A stretch of DNA of 30,458 nucleotides, from positions 1 through 30,458 of the forward strand of contig DASYVJ010000093.1 of assembly GCA_035937155.1 (NCBI GenBank), in the 5' to 3' direction. Source of the DNA: Palsa-870 sp035937155 (GTDB taxonomy: Bacteria; Chloroflexota; Dormibacteria; Dormibacterales; Dormibacteraceae). Position 1 is the stretch's first letter; each line of letters begins with the position of its first letter. Made by a program: the position numbers and the translations under genes. Of the stretch, positions 6,929-15,543 are shown piece by piece. The notes under the pieces were generated by a model that had not been told where the DNA came from, made no database searches, and saw only the letters and a program-made list of their open reading frames with translations.

Positions 6929-8871
6929 TCGGGCGCTGGTGGGGACGAGTGCTGACGGCCGGTGGTGTGCTCTGTGCCCTGCTGGCCGTCGCCCTTTTCC
7001 TGCTCGGATTGCCGCTTGTAGGGGCCGCGCGGCCCGCGTATTCCGCCTACGCAACCGCTGTTTGCTTGACTTTCAGCCTGGTCTGCTTCGGATTGGGGGC
7101 GGTGGTCGCGGTCCGTTCGTCGGATCCGATGGCCAGGTACGCGGCGGTCATGCTGGCCATGTTGGGAGGAGCGGGGCCGCCATATACGGACCCCCTTTCG
7201 GCGCGTCCCGGACTCTTCGTGCCCGCCCGGCTTGGCACGTTTCTGCTCGTAGCGACGATCGTCGGATTCCTGCTGATCTTCCCGAGCGGGCGCGTACGCC
7301 CGCGGTGGGCGCTCTGGCCGGCCCTTGCCCTGGCCGGCGCGACGCTCTTTGTCATGCTGTCGCCCAGCGTCTACCCACCAAGCCCGAATCCGCCGGATGT
7401 GCTCGGCCTCCTCATGCTGGCCGGCTTAGGTGGCGGCCTGGCCGCCCAAGGCTGGCGCTGGTCGCGAATCTCGGATCGCGAGGCGCGGCGCCAGACACAG
7501 TGGGTGGTGCTCGGGGCGGCCATCGCGATAGCCGTTCTCACCCTGAGCGTCACTCTCAGCGGTCGGTTGCCGCCGCGCCTCGCTGACGAAGTCAGCTTCA
7601 CGACTGTGAACCTCGGCTTGCTGGCGATTCCGGTCTCCATCGGCCTCGCGGTGACGCGTTATCGGCTCTGGCAGGTCGACTTCTTCGTTAACCGCGCCCT
7701 GGTCTATGGAGCGCTCACCGCGATGCTTGTAGCCGCCTACCTGGCGATCGTGCTCGGGCTGCAGGCCGTGTTGGCGGGCAGGGGCCAGGCGGTCATCTCG
7801 CTAATCGCTGCCGGCCTGGTGGCTGTTGCCTTCCAACCACTCCGGCAGAGCATTCAGCGCCTCGCGAACCGCCTCATGTACGGAGAGCGAGACGAGCCAC
7901 TGTCGATTCTCCTCCGGTTAGGCCGGACGCTCGACGAAACGGTCTCCACCGAGACGCTGCTGCCGCGCATCGTTGAGACGGTTGCCGGGGCCCTGCGGAT
8001 CCCGTATGTCGCCGTGGCTTTGCGGGAGGACGATGAGGATGTGGTCGCGGCGTCTCATGGGCAGCCAACCGAGGACTTGCTCCGGTTGCCGTTGACACAC
8101 CAAAGAGCGCTTGTGGGTGAGCTGCGCCTGGCGAACCGGGGCCCGCACGACGCCTTCTCGCCGGCCGACCTTGAGGTTCTTCGCGAACTGGCCGTACATG
8201 TGGGCGCGGCGGCCAAATCGGTCCTGCTCACCCGAGAGCTTCAGCGCTCTCGCGAACGCTTGGTGGCCGCACGCGCTGAAGAACGACGCCGACTCCGGCG
8301 CGACCTTCACGATGGCCTCAGCCCGCAGCTGGTAGGTGTGGCGCTGAAGCTCGACGGAATCCGGAACCGGCTCGAGGAGATGCCCGAGGTCCGGAGGGAA
8401 TTGGATGAACTTGCCGACCGGACTCGGGCGGCGATCGCGGACGTGCGCCGTATCGTGTACGCACTCCGACCGCCTGCGTTGGATGAGCTCGGCCTGATTG
8501 CGGCGATCCGGCAATCCGCGGACGTGGATGGGTCTGGGATCGATATCTGCATCGATGCCCGTGAAGGCCTACCAGCGCTGCCCGCGGCGGTGGAGGTGGC
8601 CGCTTACCGCATCGCCCAAGAAGCGGTGACCAACGTCGTCCGTCACTCGGGCGCTCGCAACTGCCGGCTGAGCGTGACCCTTGAGGGTGGAGTGCTGCGA
8701 CTCGAGGTGTCCGACGATGGAGCGGGACTCTCACCGAATGCGTCCGCTGGCGTGGGCCTCAGTTCGATGCGCGAACGCGCCGAGGAGCTGGGCGGGCGAC
8801 TGGAGCTTGAAACAGCGGTCGGAGGCGGCACCCGCATTGCCGCGCTCCTGCCCTGTCCAGAGGTTGCCTGA
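6925..8871 (+). CDS. NarL/LiaS-type sensor histidine kinase with GAF domain
   Basis: The 648-residue protein has an N-terminal half with about eight membrane segments (residues 1-290), including the linker LWQVDFFVNRALVYGAL seen in many such kinases. A GAF-like region follows (about 325-445), then a HisKA_3 dimerisation helix with RRDLHDGLSPQLVG, where His462 is the predicted phosphorylation site. The HATPase domain has EAVTNVVRHSGA (N box), SDDGAGL (G1 box) and GLSSMRERAEELGG (G2 region). It starts with a GTG overlapping the upstream membrane gene and its stop overlaps the response regulator start (TGATG). This is one tightly coupled three-gene unit. The signal is unknown; membrane or lipid perturbation would fit the architecture. 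Confidence 0.93.
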   Translation: MIGRWWGRVLTAGGVLCALLAVALFLLGLPLVGAARPAYSAYATAVCLTFSLVCFGLGAVVAVRSSDPMARYAAVMLAMLGGAGPPYTDPLSARPGLFVPARLGTFLLVATIVGFLLIFPSGRVRPRWALWPALALAGATLFVMLSPSVYPPSPNPPDVLGLLMLAGLGGGLAAQGWRWSRISDREARRQTQWVVLGAAIAIAVLTLSVTLSGRLPPRLADEVSFTTVNLGLLAIPVSIGLAVTRYRLWQVDFFVNRALVYGALTAMLVAAYLAIVLGLQAVLAGRGQAVISLIAAGLVAVAFQPLRQSIQRLANRLMYGERDEPLSILLRLGRTLDETVSTETLLPRIVETVAGALRIPYVAVALREDDEDVVAASHGQPTEDLLRLPLTHQRALVGELRLANRGPHDAFSPADLEVLRELAVHVGAAAKSVLLTRELQRSRERLVAARAEERRRLRRDLHDGLSPQLVGVALKLDGIRNRLEEMPEVRRELDELADRTRAAIADVRRIVYALRPPALDELGLIAAIRQSADVDGSGIDICIDAREGLPALPAAVEVAAYRIAQEAVTNVVRHSGARNCRLSVTLEGGVLRLEVSDDGAGLSPNASAGVGLSSMRERAEELGGRLELETAVGGGTRIAALLPCPEVA

Positions 8872-9518
8872 TGGCCACGCCGATCCGCGTCCTGATCGTA
8901 GATGACCACCCCGTTTTCCGCGATGGCATGCGTGGCCTGCTGGAATCGATCCCGCAAGTGTCGGTAGCCGGCGAGGCCGAGAACGGACCGGAGGCCGTGC
9001 AACTGGCCGCAGAGCTAAGGCCAGACGTCGTGCTCATGGACATCGGGCTGCCCGAGATGAACGGGATCGAAGCGACTCGAGCCGTGATTTCGGCGTGTCC
9101 GACTGCTCGCGTCCTTGTGTTGACCATGTATGAAGAGCCCGACTCGGTTTTTTCCGCTTTGCGCGCTGGTGCCCGCGGTTACCTACTAAAGGACGCGCGC
9201 TCAGACGAGATCGTCCGGGCTATCGAGGCGGTCGCGCAAGGCGAAGCGATCTTCGGACCAGCGATCGCTGAACGCCTGGCGGCCTTTTTTCGCGGTGGGG
9301 GCACCCCGCGACCGCCCGCTGCGTTTCCGGAACTCACCAGCCGAGAGACGGAGGTCCTGGACCTTATCGCCCGCGGCATGACCAACCAGGAGATGGCGGC
9401 CCACTTCAGCGTCTCGCTGAAGACGGTCCAGAATCACGTGTCGAACGTCCTGGCCAAGCTTCACGTTGTCGACAGGACGCAGGCAGCCCTGCGAGCACGG
9501 GAGGCCGGACTGGGCTGA
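8871..9518 (+). CDS. NarL/FixJ-family response regulator
   Basis: The 215-residue protein has a receiver domain with the acidic pair Asp11/Asp12, phospho-acceptor Asp57 (VVLMDIGLP), switch Thr (VLVLTMYEE) and Lys in GYLLKDA. The LuxR-type HTH is FPELTSRETEVLDLIARGM followed by the recognition region LKTVQNHVSNVLAKL. It is the partner of the kinase at 6925. Its likely targets are the membrane genes at 6248, 5422 and 9782, whose upstream regions share element U1. A hairpin follows at its stop codon. Confidence 0.95.
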   Translation: MATPIRVLIVDDHPVFRDGMRGLLESIPQVSVAGEAENGPEAVQLAAELRPDVVLMDIGLPEMNGIEATRAVISACPTARVLVLTMYEEPDSVFSALRAGARGYLLKDARSDEIVRAIEAVAQGEAIFGPAIAERLAAFFRGGGTPRPPAAFPELTSRETEVLDLIARGMTNQEMAAHFSVSLKTVQNHVSNVLAKLHVVDRTQAALRAREAGLG

Positions 9519-9552
9519 CCGCCGCCCGGCGCGCCGCTGAGTCGGGGCGGTC
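9517..9552 (+). terminator. Hairpin after the two-component operon
   Basis: GACCGCC (9517-9523) pairs with GGCGGTC (9546-9552), starting at the response regulator's stop codon. The loop is 22 bases and itself GC-rich. There is no T-tract, so it is at best a weak terminator, perhaps only attenuating read-through to 9782. Confidence 0.3.
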
Positions 9553-9677
9553 AAGGGAAACCCGGCCGCCCAACGCCCGACCTGTAGGCCACCACCACCG
9601 TTTGCCCGCGGGGCCCGTCGAGTTTGGATCGCTACGACGAACTCGACGTCGCTGGTCCTCGCGAGATCCGCGACAGA

Positions 9678-9755
9678 TTCCCAGCCAATTTCCCGGCCTC
9701 CTGGGAAAGCCGCCGATGACACGGGAATGCGACCGACGTAATCCTGTTGGGGCAT
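9678..9755. promoter_or_regulatory. Shared upstream element U1, copy 2
   Basis: Second copy of the element at 6119-6198, here 27 bp before the next start codon instead of 50. The dyad reads TTTCCC-N8-GGGAAA. The shared stretch ends at GGCAT, while the downstream ribosome-binding site differs, which argues for a kept regulatory site rather than duplication of a whole gene. Confidence 0.6.
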
Positions 9756-9781
9756 ACCACATTCTCGGAGGAGGTCGACTA

Positions 9782-10474
9782 ATGAGACAAGCGATCTGGA
9801 GTCGCGTGGGTCCGGTCACCGGACTGCTGTTCGTCGTCGTGCTGCACATCGGGTTCTTCATCCACGGCTATCCGGACGTCCGGCCCACCGATACCCAGCT
9901 GGCGAACTGGCTAGCGAGCGTCGACATGAACAGGTTCGGCCTAGGCGTTTACATCGAGGCGCTGGGCACTCTGCTCTTCATCCCATTTGCCGCATGGCTG
10001 TACAGTCACATCCGCCGGCACGGCACAGGATCGTCCTGGCCGGCCGTCGCTATGCTCGCCAGCGCCACCGGTTGGGTGATCCTCACACTGCCCATCGACG
10101 AACTCTATGTCGGCATGCTGGGGCAGGCTCGCAAAGGGCTCGACATCCACATGGCGCAGACGGTGGTCTCGATCAGTCAGGCCTCGTATGACATGACCGC
10201 AATCGTCCTCGGGCTAACCCTCGTCGCTGCCGGCGTGTCGATCCTCGGCGGTGGGGTAATGTCGCGGTGGGCCGGCTGGGCGGCGATCGTCATCGGTCTG
10301 ACCGAGGTGTTGTCGGCGCCGTTCGGCACCGACTCCACACCGGCGGGTTTGCTGCCGTACTTCTGGGTCCTTGCCGTCGCCGGCTACTACACCTTCCGGC
10401 CGGGCCGGGCGCGAGAACTTGTCGCTGGCATCGCCCAGCCCTCCCTGACAAGCGGGCTGCCGGCCACAAGGTAG
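9782..10474 (+). CDS. Multi-pass membrane protein of unknown function
   Basis: The 230-residue protein has about six hydrophobic segments (for example VTGLLFVVVLHIGFFIHG, AIVLGLTLVAAGVSILGGG and WAAIVIGLTEVLSAPFG). The motif GVYIEALGTLLFIPFAAWLY corresponds to GIYIEALGMFALLIFGAYLW in the membrane protein at 25704, so the two belong to one unnamed family, both beside NarL-type two-component genes. The ATG at 9782 follows a strong GGAGGAGGT. It is probably in the same regulon as the gene at 6248 through element U1. Confidence 0.8.
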   Translation: MRQAIWSRVGPVTGLLFVVVLHIGFFIHGYPDVRPTDTQLANWLASVDMNRFGLGVYIEALGTLLFIPFAAWLYSHIRRHGTGSSWPAVAMLASATGWVILTLPIDELYVGMLGQARKGLDIHMAQTVVSISQASYDMTAIVLGLTLVAAGVSILGGGVMSRWAGWAAIVIGLTEVLSAPFGTDSTPAGLLPYFWVLAVAGYYTFRPGRARELVAGIAQPSLTSGLPATR

Positions 10475-10522
10475 GGATCGCGACTTAACCGATTCACGCT
10501 TTCTGAGTTCACCATCCCGAGA

Positions 10523-10554
10523 CGCCCGCCCGAGTTGCCTCCTCGGCGCGGGCG
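10523..10554 (+). terminator. GC-rich hairpin downstream of the membrane gene
   Basis: CGCCCGCCCGAG pairs with CTCGGCGCGGGCG with one bulge around a 6-7 base loop. It lies about 50 bp after the stop of the 9782 gene and before the arm module of boundary 4. No T-run follows. Confidence 0.4.
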
Positions 10555-10630
10555 CAGGGGCGCGTTACGGACGCCCAGGTCGATGAGGTTGCGTCGCGCA
10601 GGCGGGAAGGCGGTTGGGGACCCTCGGGGG

Positions 10631-10814
10631 TTGACACCTTATTTGACACCTTGACCGCGAGACTCCCTGATCCTCGCTGAGACTCCCTGAGACGGTTGCG
10701 TCATAAATTCAAGTTCGATTGAGACGCCCTGATCCTCCCTGATCCTCCCTGAGACGCAGTGTCGGGAGACTCTTAATCCCAAGGTTCAGGGTTCGATTCC
10801 CTGCGCGAGCACCA
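10631..10814 (+). repeat. Attachment-like module 4: class B arm repeats, iterons, tRNA-Lys 3' half
   Basis: The arm elements are TTGACACCTTA (10631) and TTGACACCTTG (10643), the second 127 bp before the core at 10770-10814, the same distance as in class A modules. The space holds 10-bp iterons in two blocks: GAGACTCCCT, GATCCTCGCT, GAGACTCCCT, and later GAGACGCCCT, GATCCTCCCT, GATCCTCCCT, GAGACGCAGT. The core is identical to copy 1. Confidence 0.8.
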
Positions 10815-11027
10815 ACATGTAGTGTCACAGCGTCTCAGAGAGTCTCACTGTGGTGCCTAGCGTCTCAGGTGGTCAGCGTCAGCATGTGGCAAATGAGTGG
10901 TCGAGACCCTATTTGACACCTTGACGGTCGAGAACGCGCCCACGGATGGCGCCCAACCACATCCAATTTGAACTCAGCAACGGACTTCCTGAAGGCCGAG
11001 AACCCCACAGCAGGGGATCAATAATCC
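10815..11027 (+). repeat. Right-flank repeat R2, copy 2
   Basis: Matches 5125-5336 over about 210 bp, including a single internal arm element (TTTGACACCTTGACGGT) near 10914 and the block AACCCCACAGCAGG. Copy 1 has the arm element doubled and copy 2 has it single. No gene is contained. Confidence 0.65.
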
Positions 11028-11042
11028 CGGCCCTCGCTGACC

Positions 11043-11130
11043 ATGGTCAAGCCGCTGGAGCGCTTCGGCGTCGAGTACGCGGAGTATCGCCGAGCGATGC
11101 CCCGGTTGGTGGTCGCGGATGCGCACTTGG
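11043..11130 (+). pseudogene. Possible C-terminal remnant of an ICMT-like methyltransferase
   Basis: The frame from 11043 reads KPLERFGVEYAEYRRAMPRL, which resembles the C-terminal 'FG-x2-Y-x2-Y-x3-V/M-P-R' signature of isoprenylcysteine carboxyl methyltransferase/phospholipid methyltransferase proteins. The membrane helices and the SAM-binding part that should precede it are missing, replaced by the R2 flank. After about 11130 the frame loses protein character. Motif recognition only; it could be chance. Confidence 0.35.
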
Positions 11131-11200
11131 AAGCGAGGGTAGTCGAAACGCCACGCCCCCGCCGTGCGGGGTCACGATCGAAGTGTGAGGGCCAATCGGG

Positions 11201-14200
11201 GTGGCGGAACCGGGCTTGGAACGCAAGAGAACTTCGGCATACGCTTCTCTTGTGACGGCCTGTCCGAGGTGTGGCGCGGACAACCCCGACGGCGCCCAGT
11301 TCTGCTCCTCGTGCGGAACCAAGCTGCGCAAGGGCTCACAGGCCCGGGAAGAGCGCAAGATCGTGTCGGTCCTGTTTGTCGATCTGGTCGGCTTCACCGC
11401 GCGCTCGGATCGAGCGGACCCTGAAGATATCCGCGACCTCCTGCAGCTGTACCACGGCTTGGTCAGAGAGCAGGCGGAACGGTTCGGCGGTACCGTGGAG
11501 AAGTTCATTGGCGACGCGATCATGGCGGTATTCGGAGCTCCGCTCACCCATACCGATGATCCCGAGCGAGCCGTGCGGGCCGGCCTCCGCGCTTTGCAGG
11601 CCGTGGAGGAGCTGAATCGCCAGCGACCAGGTCTGGGGCTGACGGCCAGGGCGGCCGTCAACACCGGGGAGGCAGTTGTGGCGATCGGTTCCGGCTACGA
11701 GCGAGGCGAGGCGCTTGCCCTTGGTGACGTGGTGAGCACAGCCTCAAGGCTGCAGATGTCCGCGCCGCCCGGCCGCCTGGTTGTTGGCGAGGAAACCTAC
11801 CGATCCACCCGCGACACCATCCGATACGAGGAGCTTGGCCCGCTCGGGGCCAAAGGGAAACGGGATCCCCTCGGGGCATGGCTGGCGGTCGAGCCCGTCG
11901 CCGGGCCAGCTGAACGCACGATGCGTGCCACCCCCCTGGTTGGCCGCGATCGTGAGTTCGGTTTGCTCCAATTGGTGTGGGAGGGAGCGATCCGGGAGAA
12001 CCGTCCCCACCTGGTGACCGTGATCGGACCGCCGGGAATCGGGAAGTCAAGGCTGTCCCGAGAATTCGCAACGCTTGTAGAGCAGGGAGGCGGCCGGGCC
12101 ATCCGCGGCCGCTGCCTCCCCTACGACACCCGAGACGTGTACGGCGCCTTCGCCGAACAGGTAAAGCAGGTCGCGCACGTCTTTGGGCAAGAGCATCCCG
12201 AGACCGCGAGAGGCAAGCTGGCTGAGGCGGTTTCCCGGCTGTTCGACGAGGCCGAACGCGAGGAGGTCACGCGCTGCCTCTCCCTGATGCTCGGGCTTGG
12301 GCTCGATCCACCGGTGGACGAGCAGGTGCTCCTGCTGTTCTCCGCACGGAGGCTGGTCGAACGATTGGGGATCGCGCAGCCCACGCTTCTTGTGTTCGAG
12401 GACGTGCACTGGGCCGATGCGGGTCAGCTCGACCTCATTGAATACCTGGCCGTGCACGTCAGGGAGGCGCCTGTGGTGCTGCTGGCGCTGGCCAGGCCCG
12501 AACTGCTCGACGGCAGGCCCGCGTGGGGAACCAGGGTGCGCGAACAGACCACGATCTCCCTCGATCCCGTGTCGGACACGGATGCAGCGACTCTCGTCGG
12601 CCACCTTCTGGGCGAAGAGCTTCCGCCTCACCCGATCGGGCGCTTGGTGGAGGCGGCCGGAGGAAACCCATTGTTCTTGGAAGAACTCACCGCAGGATTG
12701 CTGGAGGGAGCCGATCTGGGCGAGGAACTGCCGACCACGGTCCGCGCAGCCATTGCCGGCCGCGTGGACGCCCTGCCCCCGGAGCATCGGAGCGTCCTGC
12801 TCGCGGCCTCGGTGGTGGGGAAGGTGTTCTGGCGGGGGGCTCTGCGGGCAGTGGGGAGGATCGAGGCGATCGACCAGGGGCTCGATGCTCTGGAGACCCG
12901 AGACCTCATCCGGCGAGAGCCCATCAGTCGGCTAAGAGGCGATGTCGAGTTCAGTTTCAAGCACATGCTGATCCGCGACGTCTGCTATGCCACGCTGCCT
13001 CGAGCCGAGCGGCGAACCGCCCACGAATCGGTGGCCCGTTACATCGAGCATGTGACAGGCGAGAAGGACAGGGAGCTCGCCTGGCTCCTGGCTCACCATT
13101 GGGAGGCTGCGGGAGACCTGGCGCGGGCGGTCGACTACCTCGTGCTGGCCGCCGAACGGACGCAAGAGGCGATGGCCGAGCACGAGACCGTGGATCTACT
13201 GGAACGCGCCCAGGGCCTCGCGGCAGATGAGGACACCAGAACCCGCGTCCAGCTCCTTCTGGCCCTGGCCCGAGTCAGATTCGAGGACTTCGATCGGGCC
13301 GCAGTCGAGCTCGAGGCGCTGATCCCGAAGGTCCAGGGACGGGACGAACTGGATGCCCTCCTGGGATTGGCTCGGTGCTACCACTGGACCGAACGGACGA
13401 CGGAAATCCTGGAAGTCGGGCGGCGGGCGCTGGAGATGGCCCAGGGTCTTGGCGTCACAGAGCTTGTCGGCCCTGCCATGGCCCGGTTGAGTCAGGGTCA
13501 TGCGATGCGGGGTGAGGAAGGTGACCTGGACCGCGCGATCCAGCTTGGTGAGCGGGCCATAGAGGTGTGGGTTCCCGGCATCAGGCTCGACGACATGGCG
13601 GAGCACAAGCACCTCCTAGCCGACCAGCACTACTGGACTGGCCACTATGGGCGCGCACTGGACCTATCTCGGGCGGCGCGCGAGCAGGCGGTCGACCCCA
13701 GCAGTGCAGAGGCCCTCCTTCGTGGCGGCGGAATGGAAGGCCTCCTGCTCACAGCGATGGGCCGCTACGAGGAGGCGCTGGCGAGCTTCGATAAGGTCAT
13801 CGCACTCGGCCGGGAGATGGGCAGGCCCGTCCGCGTGCTTCTGAATTACTCAACGATGGCATTTCGGGAGCTGTACGACCTCGACGAGGCCCGCCGGCGA
13901 AGTGAGGAGTCTTTAAGCCAGCAGGGCAGGTCGGCGAGCTTCCACATGCCGTGGATGAACGCGGCGGTCGACCTGATCCAGACCGACCTCATGGCCGGTG
14001 ACGTTGGCGCGGCCGAAGTGAGGTGGCGGGACTTGTGGGACAAGGTCCTGGCTACGCCTGCATGGGAGCGGTGGTTGCTCGGTGGCAAGATGGCTGCGCT
14101 CCGTGCCGGGATCGCCCTTGAGACGGAAACTCCGGAGGCAGCTGCGGAATGGGCGCATAAGGCCATCGCCATGGCCCGCCCGGTCCGGCGGACGAAGTAC

Positions 14201-14506
14201 GAGAACGTCGCGCGCGCCATATTAGGCAAGGCGTTGCTGGCGATGGGGCGACGCCACGATGCTTTGCGTGAACTGCATGAGGCGGTGAGGGGCGCCGATA
14301 TGCTGGGAAATCCGGCGGCGCGATGGCGATCTAGAGCCGACCTGGCCGCGGCCCTCGACGCCGCCGGGGACGACGTGGGCGCGGAAGGGGCGTTCCGCGA
14401 GGCGGCTCGCATCATCCGCGAGGTGGAGGCGAGCCTTGCATCGAAGCGTGCAAAGCGGTTTGTGGCCACCCCCCAGGTCGCCAGGGTGCTCATAGCCCTG
14501 AGGTGA
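11201..14506 (+). CDS. Zinc-ribbon / class III cyclase / AAA ATPase / TPR protein
   Basis: The 1101-residue protein has an N-terminal zinc ribbon (CPRCGADNPDGAQFCSSCG, about residues 21-39) and a class III nucleotide cyclase domain (about 50-225). The cyclase metal aspartates are visible as Asp61 (LFVDLVGFT) and Asp105 (KFIGDAIMAVFG). An AAA_16-type ATPase follows, with Walker A GPPGIGKS (Lys282) and Walker B LLVFEDVHWAD (Glu400-Asp401). The C-terminal half (about 600-1100) is helical TPR-like repeats. This architecture is common in Chloroflexota, Actinobacteria and rhizobia, and is thought to be a signalling cyclase regulated through its STAND-like ATPase, though ligands are unknown. The start is GTG at 11201; GTG at 11252, just before the zinc ribbon, is equally possible. 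It converges on a Crp-like gene, a plausible receptor for its product. Confidence 0.93.
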   Translation: MAEPGLERKRTSAYASLVTACPRCGADNPDGAQFCSSCGTKLRKGSQAREERKIVSVLFVDLVGFTARSDRADPEDIRDLLQLYHGLVREQAERFGGTVEKFIGDAIMAVFGAPLTHTDDPERAVRAGLRALQAVEELNRQRPGLGLTARAAVNTGEAVVAIGSGYERGEALALGDVVSTASRLQMSAPPGRLVVGEETYRSTRDTIRYEELGPLGAKGKRDPLGAWLAVEPVAGPAERTMRATPLVGRDREFGLLQLVWEGAIRENRPHLVTVIGPPGIGKSRLSREFATLVEQGGGRAIRGRCLPYDTRDVYGAFAEQVKQVAHVFGQEHPETARGKLAEAVSRLFDEAEREEVTRCLSLMLGLGLDPPVDEQVLLLFSARRLVERLGIAQPTLLVFEDVHWADAGQLDLIEYLAVHVREAPVVLLALARPELLDGRPAWGTRVREQTTISLDPVSDTDAATLVGHLLGEELPPHPIGRLVEAAGGNPLFLEELTAGLLEGADLGEELPTTVRAAIAGRVDALPPEHRSVLLAASVVGKVFWRGALRAVGRIEAIDQGLDALETRDLIRREPISRLRGDVEFSFKHMLIRDVCYATLPRAERRTAHESVARYIEHVTGEKDRELAWLLAHHWEAAGDLARAVDYLVLAAERTQEAMAEHETVDLLERAQGLAADEDTRTRVQLLLALARVRFEDFDRAAVELEALIPKVQGRDELDALLGLARCYHWTERTTEILEVGRRALEMAQGLGVTELVGPAMARLSQGHAMRGEEGDLDRAIQLGERAIEVWVPGIRLDDMAEHKHLLADQHYWTGHYGRALDLSRAAREQAVDPSSAEALLRGGGMEGLLLTAMGRYEEALASFDKVIALGREMGRPVRVLLNYSTMAFRELYDLDEARRRSEESLSQQGRSASFHMPWMNAAVDLIQTDLMAGDVGAAEVRWRDLWDKVLATPAWERWLLGGKMAALRAGIALETETPEAAAEWAHKAIAMARPVRRTKYENVARAILGKALLAMGRRHDALRELHEAVRGADMLGNPAARWRSRADLAAALDAAGDDVGAEGAFREAARIIREVEASLASKRAKRFVATPQVARVLIALR

Positions 14507-14652
14507 GGCTGTGAGGCGCCAAAGTGTATAGCTCATGCCACCAACGCATAGATGTGGTGAAGTCCGCTATCGGTCGTCAGATGGCGAGATCCGCGGACCT
14601 CCCGTGCACTTCAGAGCCAATCCGCGCTGAGGTGGTCGAGTCGGCGTGGAAA

Positions 14653-15348
14653 TCAGATAGCTCGGCGGCGAAGTTCTTCCGGACGCAACAGCGTTATGCG
14701 ACCTCGCTCGACCTTGAGCAGGCCCAGCGAGCCAAAGTGACTGAGGGCGCGATTGACGTTTTCACGACTGGCACCGACCAGGCCGGCGAGTGTGCGCTGC
14801 GACAGCGGCAACGCGATCAGCGTTCCAGATCCGGACCGCTCACCCCTCCCCGAAGCCAGCTCGAGCAGTTTGCGCGCGACTCGGCCGGGGATATCGTGAA
14901 AGGCCAGGTCGGCAAACTCTTCGTCTTTGCGCCGGATTCGACCAATCAACTGGGTCACGACCCGCCACATGATCTCTGGGTGGGTTTGCAAGAATGCGAC
15001 AAAGGCCCGCCTGTGGAGTAAGAGGCACTCGGTCACAGTCAGGGCCTGCGCGTCAGCGCCCCGGAGTCCGCCCTCCTCCAGGAGGGCGAACTCGCCGAAC
15101 ACGTCCCCGGTCCCCAGAACGCCGAAGACGACTTCGCCGCCGGCCTCAGTCGTCCGTGCGATCCTCACCTCTCCGCTGGCAATTACATGAAGATGGTCGC
15201 CAGCATCACCTTCGCGCAGGATGTAGGAGCCTGCCGCGAAGCGCCGCGTTCGCACGTCGGCAAGTAGGGCCTCGAGGTCGCCGGAGGGCAAGCCCGAAAA
15301 CAGCTCAGTGCGACCCAGCAGCGCGAGCGTCTCCTCTTTGCCTTTCAT
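14653..15348 (-). CDS. Crp/Fnr-family transcriptional regulator
   Basis: From ATG at 15346-15348 the product is 231 residues (MKGKEETLALLGRTELFSGL); an upstream in-frame GTG-type extension to 15411 lacks family character. The N-terminal cNMP-binding domain has GSYILREGDAGDHLHVIASG and the phosphate-binding cassette GDVFGEFALLEEGGLRGADA. There the usual R-S/T-A is R-G-A, so nucleotide contacts may differ from E. coli CRP. The C-terminal winged helix has LPLSQRTLAGLVGASRENVNRAL. No Fnr-type cysteine cluster is seen. It converges on the cyclase gene at 11201, and both lie in one segment, so a cyclase-receptor pair travelling together is likely but unproven. Confidence 0.93.
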   Translation of the reverse strand: MKGKEETLALLGRTELFSGLPSGDLEALLADVRTRRFAAGSYILREGDAGDHLHVIASGEVRIARTTEAGGEVVFGVLGTGDVFGEFALLEEGGLRGADAQALTVTECLLLHRRAFVAFLQTHPEIMWRVVTQLIGRIRRKDEEFADLAFHDIPGRVARKLLELASGRGERSGSGTLIALPLSQRTLAGLVGASRENVNRALSHFGSLGLLKVERGRITLLRPEELRRRAI

Positions 15349-15543
15349 CTCACAGTCGGATTGCGACCTATCGCTTCGCGCCAGTGTGGGCGCGCGCGGT
15401 GAGGCCGTCAAGCTGACTGAGGATCGGAGTCAGAGCGTGTCGAACGGCACATCCGTCTTGTGCTGGTCGGCACAGCCGGCGGCAATCAGCCTCCTTAGTC
15501 TCAAGACCGGATGGCGGTCATCACTACACGAGGAGGAACGGAG

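Noticed and set aside
10631..10770. CRISPR-like short repeats
   Set aside because: The 10-bp repeats have no spacers of constant length, no repeat of 24 bp or more and no cas genes; they are iterons of the arm module.
14524..15021. Plus-strand reading frame of 165 codons opposite the Crp-like gene
   Set aside because: It mirrors the Crp-like coding strand and has no domain pattern; the minus-strand gene is clear.
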